Source: Dermacentor variabilis
Taxonomy: Eukaryota > Arthropoda > Arachnida > Ixodida > Ixodidae
Assembly: GCF_050947875.1 (NCBI RefSeq)
Contig: NC_134577.1
Span: 70,250,639 to 70,314,638 of the forward strand
Direction: 5' to 3'
Length of the DNA: 64,000 nt
The notes under the pieces are model-generated. The model had not been told where the DNA came from. It made no database searches and was given only the letters and a program-made list of their open reading frames with translations. Shown in pieces: positions 20,086 through 31,619 of the stretch; the stretch's first letter is position 1, and the number at the start of each line of letters is the position of its first letter. A program made the position numbers and the translations under genes.

Positions 20086-20220
20086 TAGCATCTCACTTAT
20101 TCAAGGTGGTTCGGTATACGCTCAGGGTCAGTGGCATCGCATCAGTGACAGTATATGCAGTCCTTCCTCGCATGAGCAAGACGAAGCCAATGCAAGTATA
20201 CCACATACAGATAAAATACT
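20086..20220 (+). repeat. Dispersed repeat, copy 2 (partner at 4848-4976)
   Basis: Same block order as copy 1, including GGTTCGGTATAC, CTCAGGGTCAGTGGCATCGC and ATCAGTGACAG. The large palindrome upstream of copy 1 is absent here. Confidence 0.65.
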
Positions 20221-20865
20221 CGCATTGCTACCATATACTAAAATTTTCAATACGTTTGAACTTCTCTCTGACGTACACTCATTTCCCGTACGAGAAACTG
20301 GAAGACGTATATCACGATATGGAGACGTATTGACCATAGGGAGCTGAAGAGACTTTCAAGAAAGGAAAAAAAAAACTTATTTGAAAAGATATGGTGAAAT
20401 AGGCCTCAGGTAAAGAACCTTCTAGCTTATTAGTCTGCTCAACGGGAACATGTGAACGGAAAGACAGGCGGGTAAGGTGTTTGTTTAGAAGGGCATCACG
20501 ATGAATTTGTGATCGGGTGAGCGCGTTGGCCGCAGAATCTGAGCCAATGTTGCTGAGGAATTCAAGCAGGAGCTAGAAGGCTTTCCTCGCTTATACAAGT
20601 GTCCGGTCAATAACCCAGTATGACGTCTTTCGGTATTATCTTGTTCACGACTAGCGCCTGCAAAATTCTGCCACTGGCAGTGGTATAGGGCGAGCGACTT
20701 GTATGTAGTCCCGGCAACTCGCGCAGATCCAAGGGGTGTGTCCGTGCATGGAATATCGTGCCTACGTCTTCATGAATGGTGTCGCCTATAGTCACAGGCT
20801 GTAGTGTCGTCGAACGGAATAAGGGCGCGAAGAAACAATGTGGACCGGACCGACGCGCTCAAGGA
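20221..20865. other. No recognisable gene
   Basis: No motif or repeat was recognised. Confidence 0.45.
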
Positions 20866-22033
20866 GCATCTGTCCTGTCCGCATCGTTTCTGCGTCATAA
20901 TATTGATGACGTTAAAGAAATCCTCCAGAAATTTATGCCCAGGGTGCTTTGTGTTCAGAAAATAAACCTCTAGCGTGGCAACAAAAACATTCTCCTATAA
21001 TGTGCTATTTCTCGTAAATACCACGACGACAGTGTCGTATCATCCGGTTCTGTGGCTATCATAATCGACAGAGGTGCCACCTGCCGGGAACTATCACCTT
21101 TATGTAGATGCCTCCCAATTATTAGATTCATAAAACCAAGTATCAAAACTATAATAGGTGAATTTCGGAGCCATATACAGTTGTGGGAGAGTTAAAAGCA
21201 CATAAATTCGTGGGAATTGACTCCAGTTGCGATGGAAGAGGGCGTTCAATAGAAAACTTTCTCTTTTCATCTCATGCATGCTTATTAAATAAGAAGCCGA
21301 CGCATTCGAAAAAAAACAACTAAGAAGCTTAAAGGAAACTAAAAAGGTTGTCACACGCGCTTTCTGCCCTTGCTGAATACATAAGTTGGTAGACTGGACG
21401 ATCCGGCAGAGTTTATGGGCTAACATTCTGAATATATCTCACGTGGATCGCACTACACCGAACACCTCTTGAAGTTCAAAGAACGCGCAGAGCGACAGCC
21501 CCTAGAACGCAAACGTGCGCGAAACGAGGCGCACAAGCGACCACTTAGAGCCGCTGAAATTCCGGCATCTCTCAACTGTTTGCAACAAGTCCGAGTCAGG
21601 TGGCGATCCTATAACGTACGAGATGATTAGGCACCCTGAAACTCTAAAAACACTCATAAGCGTTTTCAATGTCATGTGGGCAGCTGGCTACATCGCATTG
21701 CCCTGGAAGGAAAGTATTATCACCCCCATACTTTAAAAAAAAGCAGGGGCCTATAATTACCCACTACTTATAGACCAATAGCATTGACAAGCTGTATTTG
21801 TAAAACGACTCGAAACAAAGAAAAAGGTAAACCGGCGCTTGATCTGTGTTCCGGAAAGCAACAAAATCCTAGACCCCCTATAATGGGGCTTCAGGGAAAG
21901 TGCGTCCACATTATACCACCATGTTCGCATTGAGTCACATATTAGAGATCTTTTTATACGAACACATTTCTTACTCTCAGTATTTCTCGACTTAGAGAAA
22001 GCTCACAATACGACATGGAGACATGGCATATCC
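20866..22033 (+). pseudogene. LINE B: decayed fragment of the LINE E family (EN and RT pieces)
   Basis: Translated pieces line up in order with the ORF2 at 53602. NIDDVKEILQKFMPRVLCVQ and SSGSVAIIIDRGA (20900-21090) match the endonuclease N-terminus. IENFLFSSHACLLNKK (about 21235-21285) matches the later endonuclease. Then come a linker, YEMIRHPETLKTLI..WAAGYIALPWKESIITPI (21620-21735) and WGFRESAST..FLDLEKAHNTTWRHGI (21885-22032). The end of the endonuclease and the RT past motif A are missing, and stops and frame changes are frequent. It ends abruptly where the tRNA-headed repeat begins at 22034. Confidence 0.75.
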
Positions 22034-22600
22034 GTTAATTTATCGTTTCTTTATTTCATCTATTAAGCACAAGTAATTTACCCTATGTGGCCCTTGGTGT
22101 CGCTGTTTGTTGGCTTCTTCTGATATGACTAATAAAAATTGGGCCCCTCGGTTAACCCACTTTCTTCTCGTTTATTACATGACGAGGGTCTCAAATCCGG
22201 CAACATTCATGCCTTCAGGCAGCATGTGTCGGTTGGTTGACCGGTTGCCTTCGCCCAACAAGATCACGTTCTCGTGACGCCTGCGGCAGAAAGGATGTTC
22301 CACATTCGCCGCCAAGGTCTGCTAGTGGTGGCGTTGGCTAACATTCCCAGGGTTCTACTATGAAAGATATACTTAAGAAAGTGAATGGGGAAACGGCGCC
22401 GCGGTAGCTTAATTGGTAGAGCATCGCACGCGAAATGCGAAAGTTGTGGGATCGTTCCCCATTTGCGGCAAGTTGTTTTTTCATCAACTTTCACTTCCAT
22501 TAATGTATCGTTTCTTTATTTCATTTATTAAGCACAAGTAATTTCCCCTATGTTGTCCTTCGTGTCAGTGTTTGTTGGCGTCTCATGATGCAACTACATA
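22034..22600 (+). repeat. tRNA-headed SINE-like repeat in partial tandem, about 465-bp period
   Basis: The block TTAATTTATCGTTTCTTTAT..CAAGTAATTT..CCCTATG..TGTCCTTGGTGTC..TGTTTGTTGGC occurs at 22035 and again at 22500 in the same orientation. Between the two lie a unique-looking spacer (22136-22397) and a tRNA-like head (22398-22470). The arrangement is tail, spacer, head, tail, as expected if units were joined in tandem. Confidence 0.65.
22398..22470 (+). repeat. tRNA-like head of the SINE (not a functional tRNA)
   Basis: GCCGC at 22398 pairs with GCGGC at 22465-22469. A box A-like TAGCTTAATTGGTAGAGC, an anticodon-like stem CGCA/TGCG with a 7-base loop, and a box B-like GGGATCGTTCCCC follow. 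Poor T-arm pairing and the continuing repeat tail argue against a working tRNA gene. The loop resembles that of the related head at 30950. Confidence 0.6.
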
Positions 22601-22609
22601 TATATATAA

Positions 22610-22659
<50 letters not shown>
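22596..22659. repeat. (TA)n(TG)n microsatellite
   Basis: TA repeats passing into TG repeats directly after the SINE tail. Confidence 0.9.
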
Positions 22660-22660
<1 letters not shown>

Positions 22661-23619
22661 ACAGTAACCTGTGTTGTCGTCGGCGTGGATTGTCGTAAAA
22701 GATGCAACTGCAACAAATGATATGGTCCCCGAATCACTACCGTTTTAAGTGTGAGTCGATATAACAGCACCCAAACTGCTCGGATAGCTATGCCAAAGCG
22801 TTCTTCGTGTCTTCGCTACGGCACTCGGAAGTTATCAATGTAGTCCTTTAGTTAGTGAATTCATTGCTTTTGGTGTATTGGCACATGATGTCCACCTGAA
22901 CCTAAAGTTAATCTGCGTTACGTCTTCAGAGTAATTTTTGTAGGCGTTTTTTTTTTAAAAACAATGAATGTGTTTGAAATAAAAAAAAAACTGCACATAT
23001 TGACCGTGAACACAACGCTTATTAAGGGCGCTTATTTCGCGTTGTCACCTTTACTGCGGCAGCATGAAAGCCCTTGCCGCGCGCGCAACGGTGACGTGTT
23101 CCTAAATGACTCAGCAATGCCCTGCTACGGGACCAGGCCTCAATACAGAGACGCAGCGCAATCACCAGTGAGGTGGGCACTATTTACTGTGGCAATGTTT
23201 TGAAAACGTTGCGGGTGTAGGTTTCAATGCCGAGGCATTCTGTTTCGTGGCATTGGCGAATAAAAATGTTGGACAACTCACCGTATGAAGGGCACAAGTA
23301 CCAGATTAAGCGCACTGTGACTACTGCGGACAAACCATACCTCGTTATGACAGGCACCTGCAATGCATACTACTCTGACCAGGCTAAAACGAGACGTCAA
23401 CGCTGCGTTCTTATCTATTACTTGATTTATTCCCGCATGTAAACGTTGAAAGAACGAAAAGTGAAAGCAATCATTTGTAAAAGAAGCAAGAAAGCAAGAT
23501 ATGCACCAGGAGCGTGATAGGTAATAATATCATACGTCCGTGATCTAAAGAATCGGGATCTATAAAAAAAAGATACGAGCTCATTGACGGCGAGCAGTAT
23601 AGACACCGTGGTTACGTAC
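22660..23619. other. No recognisable gene
   Basis: Short frames only (for example 22964-23203, 23227-23442). No recognisable domain. Confidence 0.45.
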
Positions 23620-23740
23620 AAATTATCGCACGTTAAAGAACCCCAGGTGTTCCGAATTATTCCGGAGTCACCCACTACGGCGTGCCTCGTAATCAGATCG
23701 TGCTTCTGGCACGTAAAACGCGATAATTTATTGTTTTTAC
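23620..23740 (+). repeat. Ruka-like SINE, distal part only
   Basis: Reads GCACGTTAAAGAACCCCAGG, then TTCCGGAGTCACCCACTACGG, CGTGCCTCGTAATCAGATCG and GGCACGTAAAACGCG. Each block is close to the distal half of the SINEs at 58411 and 60904. The head is missing. Confidence 0.75.
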
Positions 23741-24065
23741 GCATAAATGATGGAGCGACGTTACTTCTTTAGCGTTTATATTTCCCCCAGTGTATAGCTT
23801 GTGCACCGTTTCTCGCAGGCGTGTTCAGTGTCATTTGCTGCGCTGATCGCCTGCCGCGGATTCGCGCTTTCAACTCACTCGAACGATTCACCGCATTAAT
23901 AGCGCTACGGTTTTGCTTTATTTCAGTCCCTTCCAGTCTCAAGTTCACCGCGGAGTATACAAATAAGAGAACGGCAAGCGTTTGCCAAATCACCTATCAT
24001 TATAAAGGTATATGTTAGACACACATCCGCACTGTCGTTTCTTTTCAACATCGTGTAACCCATAT

Positions 24066-24095
24066 CAACCCAACCCAACCCAACCTAACCCATAA
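24066..24095. repeat. Short (CCCAA)n-like run
   Basis: About five units of CAACC/TAACC. It resembles neither a clean arthropod TTAGG telomere array nor any known array here. Confidence 0.6.
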
Positions 24096-27000
24096 CCCAA
24101 ATCATAATATGCGCAGTATGACGGATAATTGAATTTTTATGCAAGGCAGTGCATTGAAACGCGATTGGTTATTACAAAATTTTCCGATAAACATTTCTAG
24201 AACAGCGATTGTTTCTCTGAATGGCCCAACAATGTAACCCAATGGTGCTTTCGAAGATCGCAGGGTCATAAATAGGTAATGGAGACTTTCCATGAGACCA
24301 CATGTGGAAGGACGGTAACCCTTTTCGATTCGTGTGCACTGTACTGGTGCATATTTCGCGTTGCACCCCAAGTTCGCTACGCGGGATGTGCTTGAATCGT
24401 GAACGCGCGTTCTTCGGTGCTTGAAGCCCTCTGTGTGTCCTTTACGATGTGCTCATCTTCTCTGGACGAGTTCGTCTTCGAGTAGAGGCAGGAAAGCCGT
24501 GCTCGAAAGATCCGTGCAACCATTTTGACATAGTTTAAAGCTGTCGTTGCGGGAGCTATGTGATTTCTTCAAGTGCCTAGATAAATCCCGCTTCATTACA
24601 GCTAGACAGCGCATTGGGAAGCGTAACGTTATACACAGTCTAGAGTGCCTTTCTTTCGCTACGCCCAGCATATTCCTTTTTTTTTTCTTTTAGAAATGTT
24701 CCTCGAGGCTTCACCTTTCTTTTGCATTGATATGGTATTCAGTCCGCTGTGATCGTTTTACTCAGATTGCGGTGCATAGAACACTAATATGCGGATATGG
24801 CTCAGTTGTTATTGCATTTCGTGTGGCTCAAACTACAGTGCAAATTTAAAATGATACATTGTGTTACTGGTTAAGGCAAAGAACTGGTCGATGCGTACAA
24901 ATCAATGAAGCTCCTCGCTGGAAGCCTTTGGGCACCTCAGGCACGTCAAGAATCCTGTACGCTGGCCGGTCAGTCTGCAGACCCACTACGCCACGGAAAC
25001 ACTGTAAAAAGTAGTCGAAAGCCCTAGCTGTATTCAAAGATTATCGATCACAATTTATTACAAGCAGCATTCAAAATGTTTTAATGCAAGGTATCTCAAT
25101 TATTGCCTGCAGTGCTTGTCACAAAGACAATATCATGCGAAATTTTAACTACGAATTTGAAGAAGCTAGAGCAGCTGGCATTAGCGCCAGCGTCAACCTT
25201 CTGCTACTGGGATCATGGGTACCATGTCCGGCTGGTCGCAATAAACCGGGGTGCCAATGCTCCATCCCCTGGACGGCTCCACATGCAAAGCGAGTTGAAA
25301 ATAACTCGGGTTACTTACCTTGTAAGGAATGTGAACTTGGTGTTAACTAGACTACGAAATGCTTGAACTCGTGTGGAATCTATCATAGGCAAGAAAATGT
25401 AAAAGAAGTGACAGTGTAGCGACATTTTCATTACCATAACTCTAGTTACGACGTGCATCATTTGTTCGAAGGACAACGTGGTGCCTGTTCATCCTCAAAT
25501 CGGATAACGACTGCATTTCTCACAGCTTTGGTTTCGTTCATTTGACTTGTTAAACTAAACAGCAGTGATTTACTTGACAGTCACGCTGTCGGGGTTACAC
25601 TCCAACACATCGTGTCACATAAGTGCTGCCCCCCTAGCCGAGTACGGACACATTTAACCATTTACTCAGCTTTCCACCAATTACCGCTGGTTCAGTGTTC
25701 TCACGACACGTTTTCTACGTTCCGTAATAAAATAACGCAGATCCAACGCACATCTTGGAATCTACGTGAAGCGAAGCTTTGGTCTAGCGGCAATGAAATC
25801 TTTTGCCAATTTCAATCCTGCGTGCTTAGCGTAAACAGAACTGCCGTTTGCACATGTCATCTAGCACACCTGTGCTACGTTAAGTGACAACTCTAATAGT
25901 GCCGTGTATTTCTTCCTATATTATTTATTTTGAACGCACCGGCCGCTCCTTGGCAATTCCCCCATTTTAATTTTATGTGCCGTCGTATGAAAAGCAGCGT
26001 CTTCAACAGCACTCGGCAATCATCTGAAAGAGGTAGTTGGCGTTGGTAGAAGTACGCGTGCTCCTGTGGCCGAACGGTTAGGAGAGTAGGCTTAGAAAGG
26101 TAAGAAAGGTTTTGTTTAATAAAAGAATTCCGCTCTTAATGAGGTATATTTGTTTGCCATGAATATTTATGTATATTTTGCTTTATCGTTGTGTAATTCC
26201 GTAGAATAACGCATATAAGCTTACTAAGGATGGTAGTGCTGTCCTGCGGTCGAGCTGGTCAGCAGGACAGTATAGCAACGGTAGCACGACAGCAGCACCC
26301 ACCAAGCCTGAAGCCACGGTCAGGAATGTCTGGTTAGGGTTAGCGAGGAAGGTTCGCATTAAAAGTTATCTTGGATTCGTGCATGAAAATGGGCATGTTG
26401 AGCTCATTTACTGTTCAGGATGTTTTGTTTCCAGTTGAAAAGCAATAAACGAACTCTCTTATAAAATAACAGCCATTTTTTTATCCGTAAAGCGGCTAAC
26501 GTGACCGGCGATCGAATACAACAAGGAGCTTAACAAAAAAGAAAGAAGCTCATGCTATGTTGTTTTTCTTTCTTTGTATCCGGCTTTGGCCATTTCAATG
26601 TTTAGATTCCTGTATCTACGTTACAATGTAATCCGTGCTTCCTTAGTCTGTAATGTGACTGGGCTTTCTATTTACTTCAGTACACCTATGTGATTGAACT
26701 TTGTGTTGCTGTGTTTCTGCATTGACTTTCAGTTTTACTATGGCATTAGTGTACTTAAGTGACAGGACTTCGTGTTATTAGGATTTTGTTATTTTTATTA
26801 CAATTTTTTTTAATTTCTATGTGAAAAGAAGTAGCCGGTGCCAATTAAAGGCGACGTCTCCTAAGTACCATATAATAAAAAGAAAGAGAGAAAGGAGGCT
26901 CATTTGCATACGTTACATTGAGCGCACCTATATATTCATGGAGAGGTACAACTCCGTGGCACATTTCCAGCAACAAAAGATATGTGTACGCTGCGAGCGC

Positions 27001-29554
27001 AAGCACACGCCCAAACACACACGCACAGGCACACAAACCACAAAAAACAAAAACAAAGCGTGCAAAAATGCGACCTTTGCGGATTCAGCAGCACGACGTT
27101 ATGTCCAAGGCTCGTTGTATGATAACCCTTAAAAACGACAGTGAAGAGAGCTCGTCGAGGTTGCAGCAGCATGTAGGCGCAAGCAAAAACGCACCACTGA
27201 ACCCTCTCGTACCGAAATGCGATCTTTACAAAAGTACCCGTGGATTCGAGAACGCCGTGCGGCTTTTCGTGATACACGCCGGAAGTTCGGCACGGCGCAG
27301 CCATCACGCGTGGCCGCTTTCAAAAAAAGTTTCTCGACAATGCAATCCGCGAGGGGCCAGCGCAGGCCTCCCCCGAATCGCTGTACCGAAGCAACTTCAT
27401 CGGCCGCACAGGAGGAGTATCCTGTACGCTCGATCCCCTCGAAGCCGTTCGCTTTTTTTTTCTTCTTCTTCTTTTCCGGCTGCGCGGATCAAGAGCTCTC
27501 TGGAACTGATACTTTTCCTGTGAGCTCCCGAGATTGGCAGCCAAGCGTAGGTCGATAGTGTGTTTTTTTTTTTTTTTTTCATTTCCCGCATTACTGCACC
27601 ACATCGGAACACACTCCGTCCGCATCCGTTCTACGGATGGGCTCTCGTAGGAGCTGCGCCGGCCACACACTGCTTCGCACCTGTCTTCATATCGGTTCGG
27701 TCTGGTTAACAAATTGTTCGTCTTTCGGATGGTTTCTTTTTCTCTCGCAGTAGTTCACTTGCTTGCAGCTTGCAGGTAAGCTCGGACTGGTCACAATTAA
27801 CTCAAGTGCCGCAATGCTATGCATCTCATTGCTGCAAGCCGCCTGCCGTTTGCACGCGCTCAGGGAAGGTACAGTTTCAGGAGGTGTAGAGCAAAACAGG
27901 TTCGCTTATTACCTCGCTAGAATATATGAACTGGAACTCGGCTTGAGAGAAGCGTACGCCTCAAGCTAGAGCTTCTTTTGATGTAACGGCGTCGTTTAGT
28001 CATCTTGCTTTGTTTATCTTGGTTACTGTAGTGACAAATTAAGGTTTACGTATACGTAACATTATATTTCAAGCGAGAGACGAATTGTTGGTCGTGACGA
28101 ACTGAAGTTATTATACTGAGTATAAAACGTGTGGCACATATATGTAAACCATTTATGTAAGGGACCTCTGCCTTGACGCTTTCGACATGCAAAACGTCCG
28201 TAGCCTGCTCTCAAAACGTACTTTAAATCATAATGAAATAAATGCGTCAGAATGTTAAACGCAGCAGAAACCTCTCCTCAAAGTGTTGTGAGGTGTTGCA
28301 AGCCATTTCGCAATGAATTCCTGAGGCAGCCATCTTCGTACGCTCTAACTGGATTGTCACCTGCTTGTGTAATGTCTTGAGAGACTGCTTGTTATTTTTG
28401 TGTGCTACATATTTTACCACAAGCGCTCTGCGAAATGCAATAACATTCACAACTAGCCGGCTCGCGCTCAATAAAGCAAATACGAAAAGCTGGCAAGACC
28501 GCTTACCTTGAGGTCTCGTCATATTTACCTTCTTGCACTGATTTTTGCAAAGAATTAATTGCGCGTAGCTTCTATATTGGAATGAAAACACACATTTTAT
28601 GACCTAATGGCACAGGGAACCCTTTACGCGATCTTATTTTTTCTATGAAACGGCGTGTCAATTAACATGATGTCCAACTTTTTTATTCTTTTTATTTCAA
28701 TTATATTTCCTGGTCTGAATATTACAATACCCTACAGAATGTTTGAGGGAACTAAAATTCTTTTTCAGTGCCTGCAACATAATATCAAAGAAGGCTGTAC
28801 GTTTTTGAAAGAGTACATCACGTGTGGATTCACAACTTTTGAGCCCTTCTGGCGTCATCTAAAATCATACCTGTAATTTTGCTAAGAATTGTAAAATTAT
28901 TTACTTCTTTTTGTATCATGCTTCTGGTAGGTTAAAACCGCCATTAGGAATACTGATGGACGAGTGGGTGTGTGAATTCTTGATTACTGTTACAACTGCA
29001 TTATCAAACAGGATAGGAGCAGCGTTTGTGGAGTCTTTTTATTTTGTCCCGTTGTTTTGTAAGCTGGTATTGTCAATAACTATTGAGAAATGTAGAGTTT
29101 CTCCGGTGATGAAACTCTACTACATATTCCTTTACGATTTGGGCCAATGCCGAAGTTAGTGCAATGGGTAAACGGGGGTCTGATCTCTAAGGCAGTGCGA
29201 CGTCGCATAGCGTCGTGAAGCTGTAACTGCTACAAAGAAACGATGTTAGTAACTGGTTTGGGCTGTCGCATTTACAATGAAATTGATGTTATACCACGTG
29301 ATGGATTAACCAACCGGCTCAAGCAGCCTGCTTTCGCAAGGCAATGAGAATTGTGTAGTGGGCATACGCCGAAGTCATGGATGCGTTTGTGGCATGAATT
29401 TGGCTTCTACCAGCCCTGATGGCATGCTCGATATCAAATTTCTGTTGTGATTGTATTAAAAGCTGCTTTTCATGCGTGTTATCAAAAGAAAAATAATTCT
29501 GGAAGTTTACAATGCCGGCAAATGTCACTCACTGACTGAAGGAATTATGGGACC
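24096..29554. other. Long stretch without a recognisable gene
   Basis: Frames such as 24102-24371 (minus), 25084-25350, 26918-27523 and 27320-27712 (minus) are overlapping and motif-free. The sequence 27000-27700 is locally GC-richer, with C-rich and T-rich runs (T18 near 27565). A box A-like CTCCTGTGGCCGAACGGTTAG at 26059 could be a truncated tRNA-like head. Confidence 0.45.
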
Positions 29555-29587
29555 TTGCTGCCAAAAATCCCAATTCTAAGTGTCAAT

Positions 29588-29862
29588 ATGAGGAAAAGAT
29601 GGCGCTGGGCAGGTCATGTAATGCGCAGGTTGGATAACCGCTCAACCACTAGGGTTGCAGAATGGGCACCAAGAGAAGGGAAGCGCAGTAGAAGACGGCA
29701 GAAGACTAGGTGGTGCGATGAAATCAGGAAATTTGCGGATGCTAGTTGGAATCGGTTGGCACAGGACAGGGGTAATTGGAGATCGCAGAGAGAGGCCTTC
29801 GTTCTGCAGTGGACATAAAATAGGTCGATGATGATTATGAAAATGATGATGATGATGATTAT
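29588..29862 (+). pseudogene. 3' end of an RTE-type LINE
   Basis: Frame 29555-29818 carries RWAGHVMRRLDNRSTTRVAEW, then RRRQKTRWCDEIRKFADASW, LAQDRGNW and REAFVLQWT before the stop. This is the conserved C-terminal tail of RTE-type ORFs. An (ATG)n-rich tail (29826-29862) follows, as at 38940. Only the last about 80 codons remain, so the copy is 5'-truncated. Confidence 0.75.
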
Positions 29863-29865
29863 GAC

Positions 29866-29962
29866 GGCCAAGAACCACGATTTGATTATGAGGCACACCA
29901 TAGTAGGAACTCCAGATTAGTTTTGACCACCTGGGGATCTTTAACATGCGCCCAATGCACCG
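29866..29962 (-). repeat. Ruka-like SINE, distal part (minus strand)
   Basis: The minus strand reads GTTAAAGATCCCCAGGTGGTC, then GGAGTTCCTACTATGGTGTGCC, TCATAATCAAATCGTGGTTCT. It adjoins the RTE tail directly. Confidence 0.7.
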
Positions 29963-30345
29963 AGCACGAGCGTTTTAGAGCGCAGCTCCTAGCCGCCCGT
30001 TCCTGCGGCAAGCGTCGGCGGCGTAACCGAGTGAACGAGCACAGCAAAAGATGAAAGAGCGTACGCGGCGCGTGAGATGAAAGGAGTGAGCGAAAACGCC
30101 GTTATAAGAACGAAACCATTTTATAATGGCCACCCCGTAAGCCATTGCAGCATAGGGCAACGAAGGTCAACGTCAACAGTACTGCAGAAGAGTTGAGCAC
30201 GAATCAGTGTTCGTTTTGGTATAAGTGCTCTTGTGATGAAAAGTGAGTGGTGGTAGGGACCCGCTGTGAACGTGTCTGTATTCTCTGTCTCTCTCAATCT
30301 CAGTCTGTCTATACTGTCTTATCTTTCTGCGTCCCCTACTCGCAG

Positions 30346-30404
30346 AGCAAGGTAGCAAACCGAATTTCCCCTTTCAGTTTACTTACCTGCCTTTCTATTT
30401 TCTA
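30346..30404 (+). repeat. Possible 3' tail of the LINE D family
   Basis: GGTAGCAAACCG..TTACCTGCCTTTCT resembles the tail at 41955-42010 (GGTAGCAAACCGG..TTAACCTCCCTGCCTTTCC). A simple repeat follows, as at the other tails. Confidence 0.4.
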
Positions 30405-30536
<132 letters not shown>

Positions 30537-30944
30537 TCCTGTATTTCTTGTTTTACATTTTCGAATATTCGCACGCTGTAAGTTGCACTTTGCACAGGCC
30601 TCTTATTTCTTCAATATGCAACCTGTACGACGATGGTTTGTTTCAGGCTGGCTTCTTGTTATTAGGTGTTAACCAGATGAACCAGTGGAGTCGTAAAAAG
30701 ATTACACAGCATACCAGATAATGCAATGCACAAAAGATGCAACGATAAAGAGATACGAAGCCGTGAGGTAGCGTACGAGTTTTTATTGGCCAGTTGCGTG
30801 CACCTATAAAGTCACGTGCTACTCGGCGCCTGCGGTCGAAAGCACATTCTATATCAGCTGCCTTGGCCGTGAGTGGCACTCTGTAACACTACGCAGGACA
30901 AATCTTACAGGATTGCACCAGTCAAACAAAGTGGATGGAAGGGA

Positions 30945-31145
30945 AGCCGCATTGGTAGCCTACTCGGTTAAGAACACCGCACACGTAATGCGGAAGATGC
31001 GAGTTCAGCTCCCACGGGCGACCAGGTGCCTTTCGTACACTTTTTCTTTTTTCTTATTATGTTTACATTTCAGTTAAACATAACAGCTCATGTTTCCGAT
31101 GCTTTCTTTAGCTTCATTCTCCGTTTTCTTAATACGGTTGTAACC
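30945..31145 (+). repeat. tRNA-headed SINE related to 22398
   Basis: The head GCCGCATTGGTAGCCTACTCGG carries an anticodon-like stem CCGCA/TGCGG around CACGTAA and a box B-like GAGTTCAGCTCCC. The tail has TTTCAGTTAAACATAACA and GATGCTTTCTTTAGCTTCAT. Head layout matches the repeat at 22398-22470, with a diverged tail. Confidence 0.6.
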
Positions 31146-31164
31146 AAATCATTGTAGACAGGTA

Positions 31165-31615
31165 CAGTCGCGATCAATTTGAAGGTGACCGCTGGAGCGG
31201 CGATCAAAACTAGGAGCAGCGCCACGTTACGTCATCACCGTCGGTCCAGAGGGAAACATCAGATAGCTCCCCTCTCTCTCTTTTGGTGTTTCCTGAAAAG
31301 CTGTCAGTCCCGTCACCGTTCACGGCATAACCTGCGAATTCATTTCGATTGCGTTATGAGCTTTTGCACACAGGCGTTATTGTTAGTCAAGATAAGCATG
31401 AGGAGGCGACGCACACAGATCATTGCCATGAAAGGGAAAGAAACACAAAAATGTGGCGAGTTGGTCTTGGGGGAGATGGTTGCAGCCTGGAAGAGCATAA
31501 TAGGGGAAGAAGGCAGCGCAATTTTTATCTTCGCAGTTCCGAAGTCGGCCGCTAAGCTGCTTGGAAGGCCCGCCGGTCGATGCTCGCGCGATCGCCTTGA
31601 AATTGATCGTGACTG
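31165..31615. mobile_element. MITE with Tc1/mariner-like ends
   Basis: TA at 31163-31164 and 31616-31617 flank ends CAGTCGCGATCAATTTGAAG (left) and, on the other strand, CAGTCACGATCAATTTCAAG (right). The two inverted ends match at about 18 of 20 positions. The 451-bp length and lack of a transposase point to a non-autonomous element. A 151-codon frame (31179-31634) spans it but matches nothing known and reads through both ends, so I do not call it a gene. Confidence 0.7.
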
Positions 31616-31619
31616 TACG

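Noticed and set aside
22398..22470. Candidate tRNA gene
   Set aside because: The T-arm does not pair properly, and the sequence continues into a repeat tail that also occurs without the head. It is a SINE head.
24066..24095. Interstitial telomere repeat
   Set aside because: The unit is mostly CCCAA, not the arthropod CCTAA, and the run is only about 30 bases.
26918..27523. 201-codon open frame as a host gene
   Set aside because: It overlaps other long frames on both strands in a locally GC-richer stretch, is rich in Ser, Arg and Lys, and shows no domain or splice context that I can defend.
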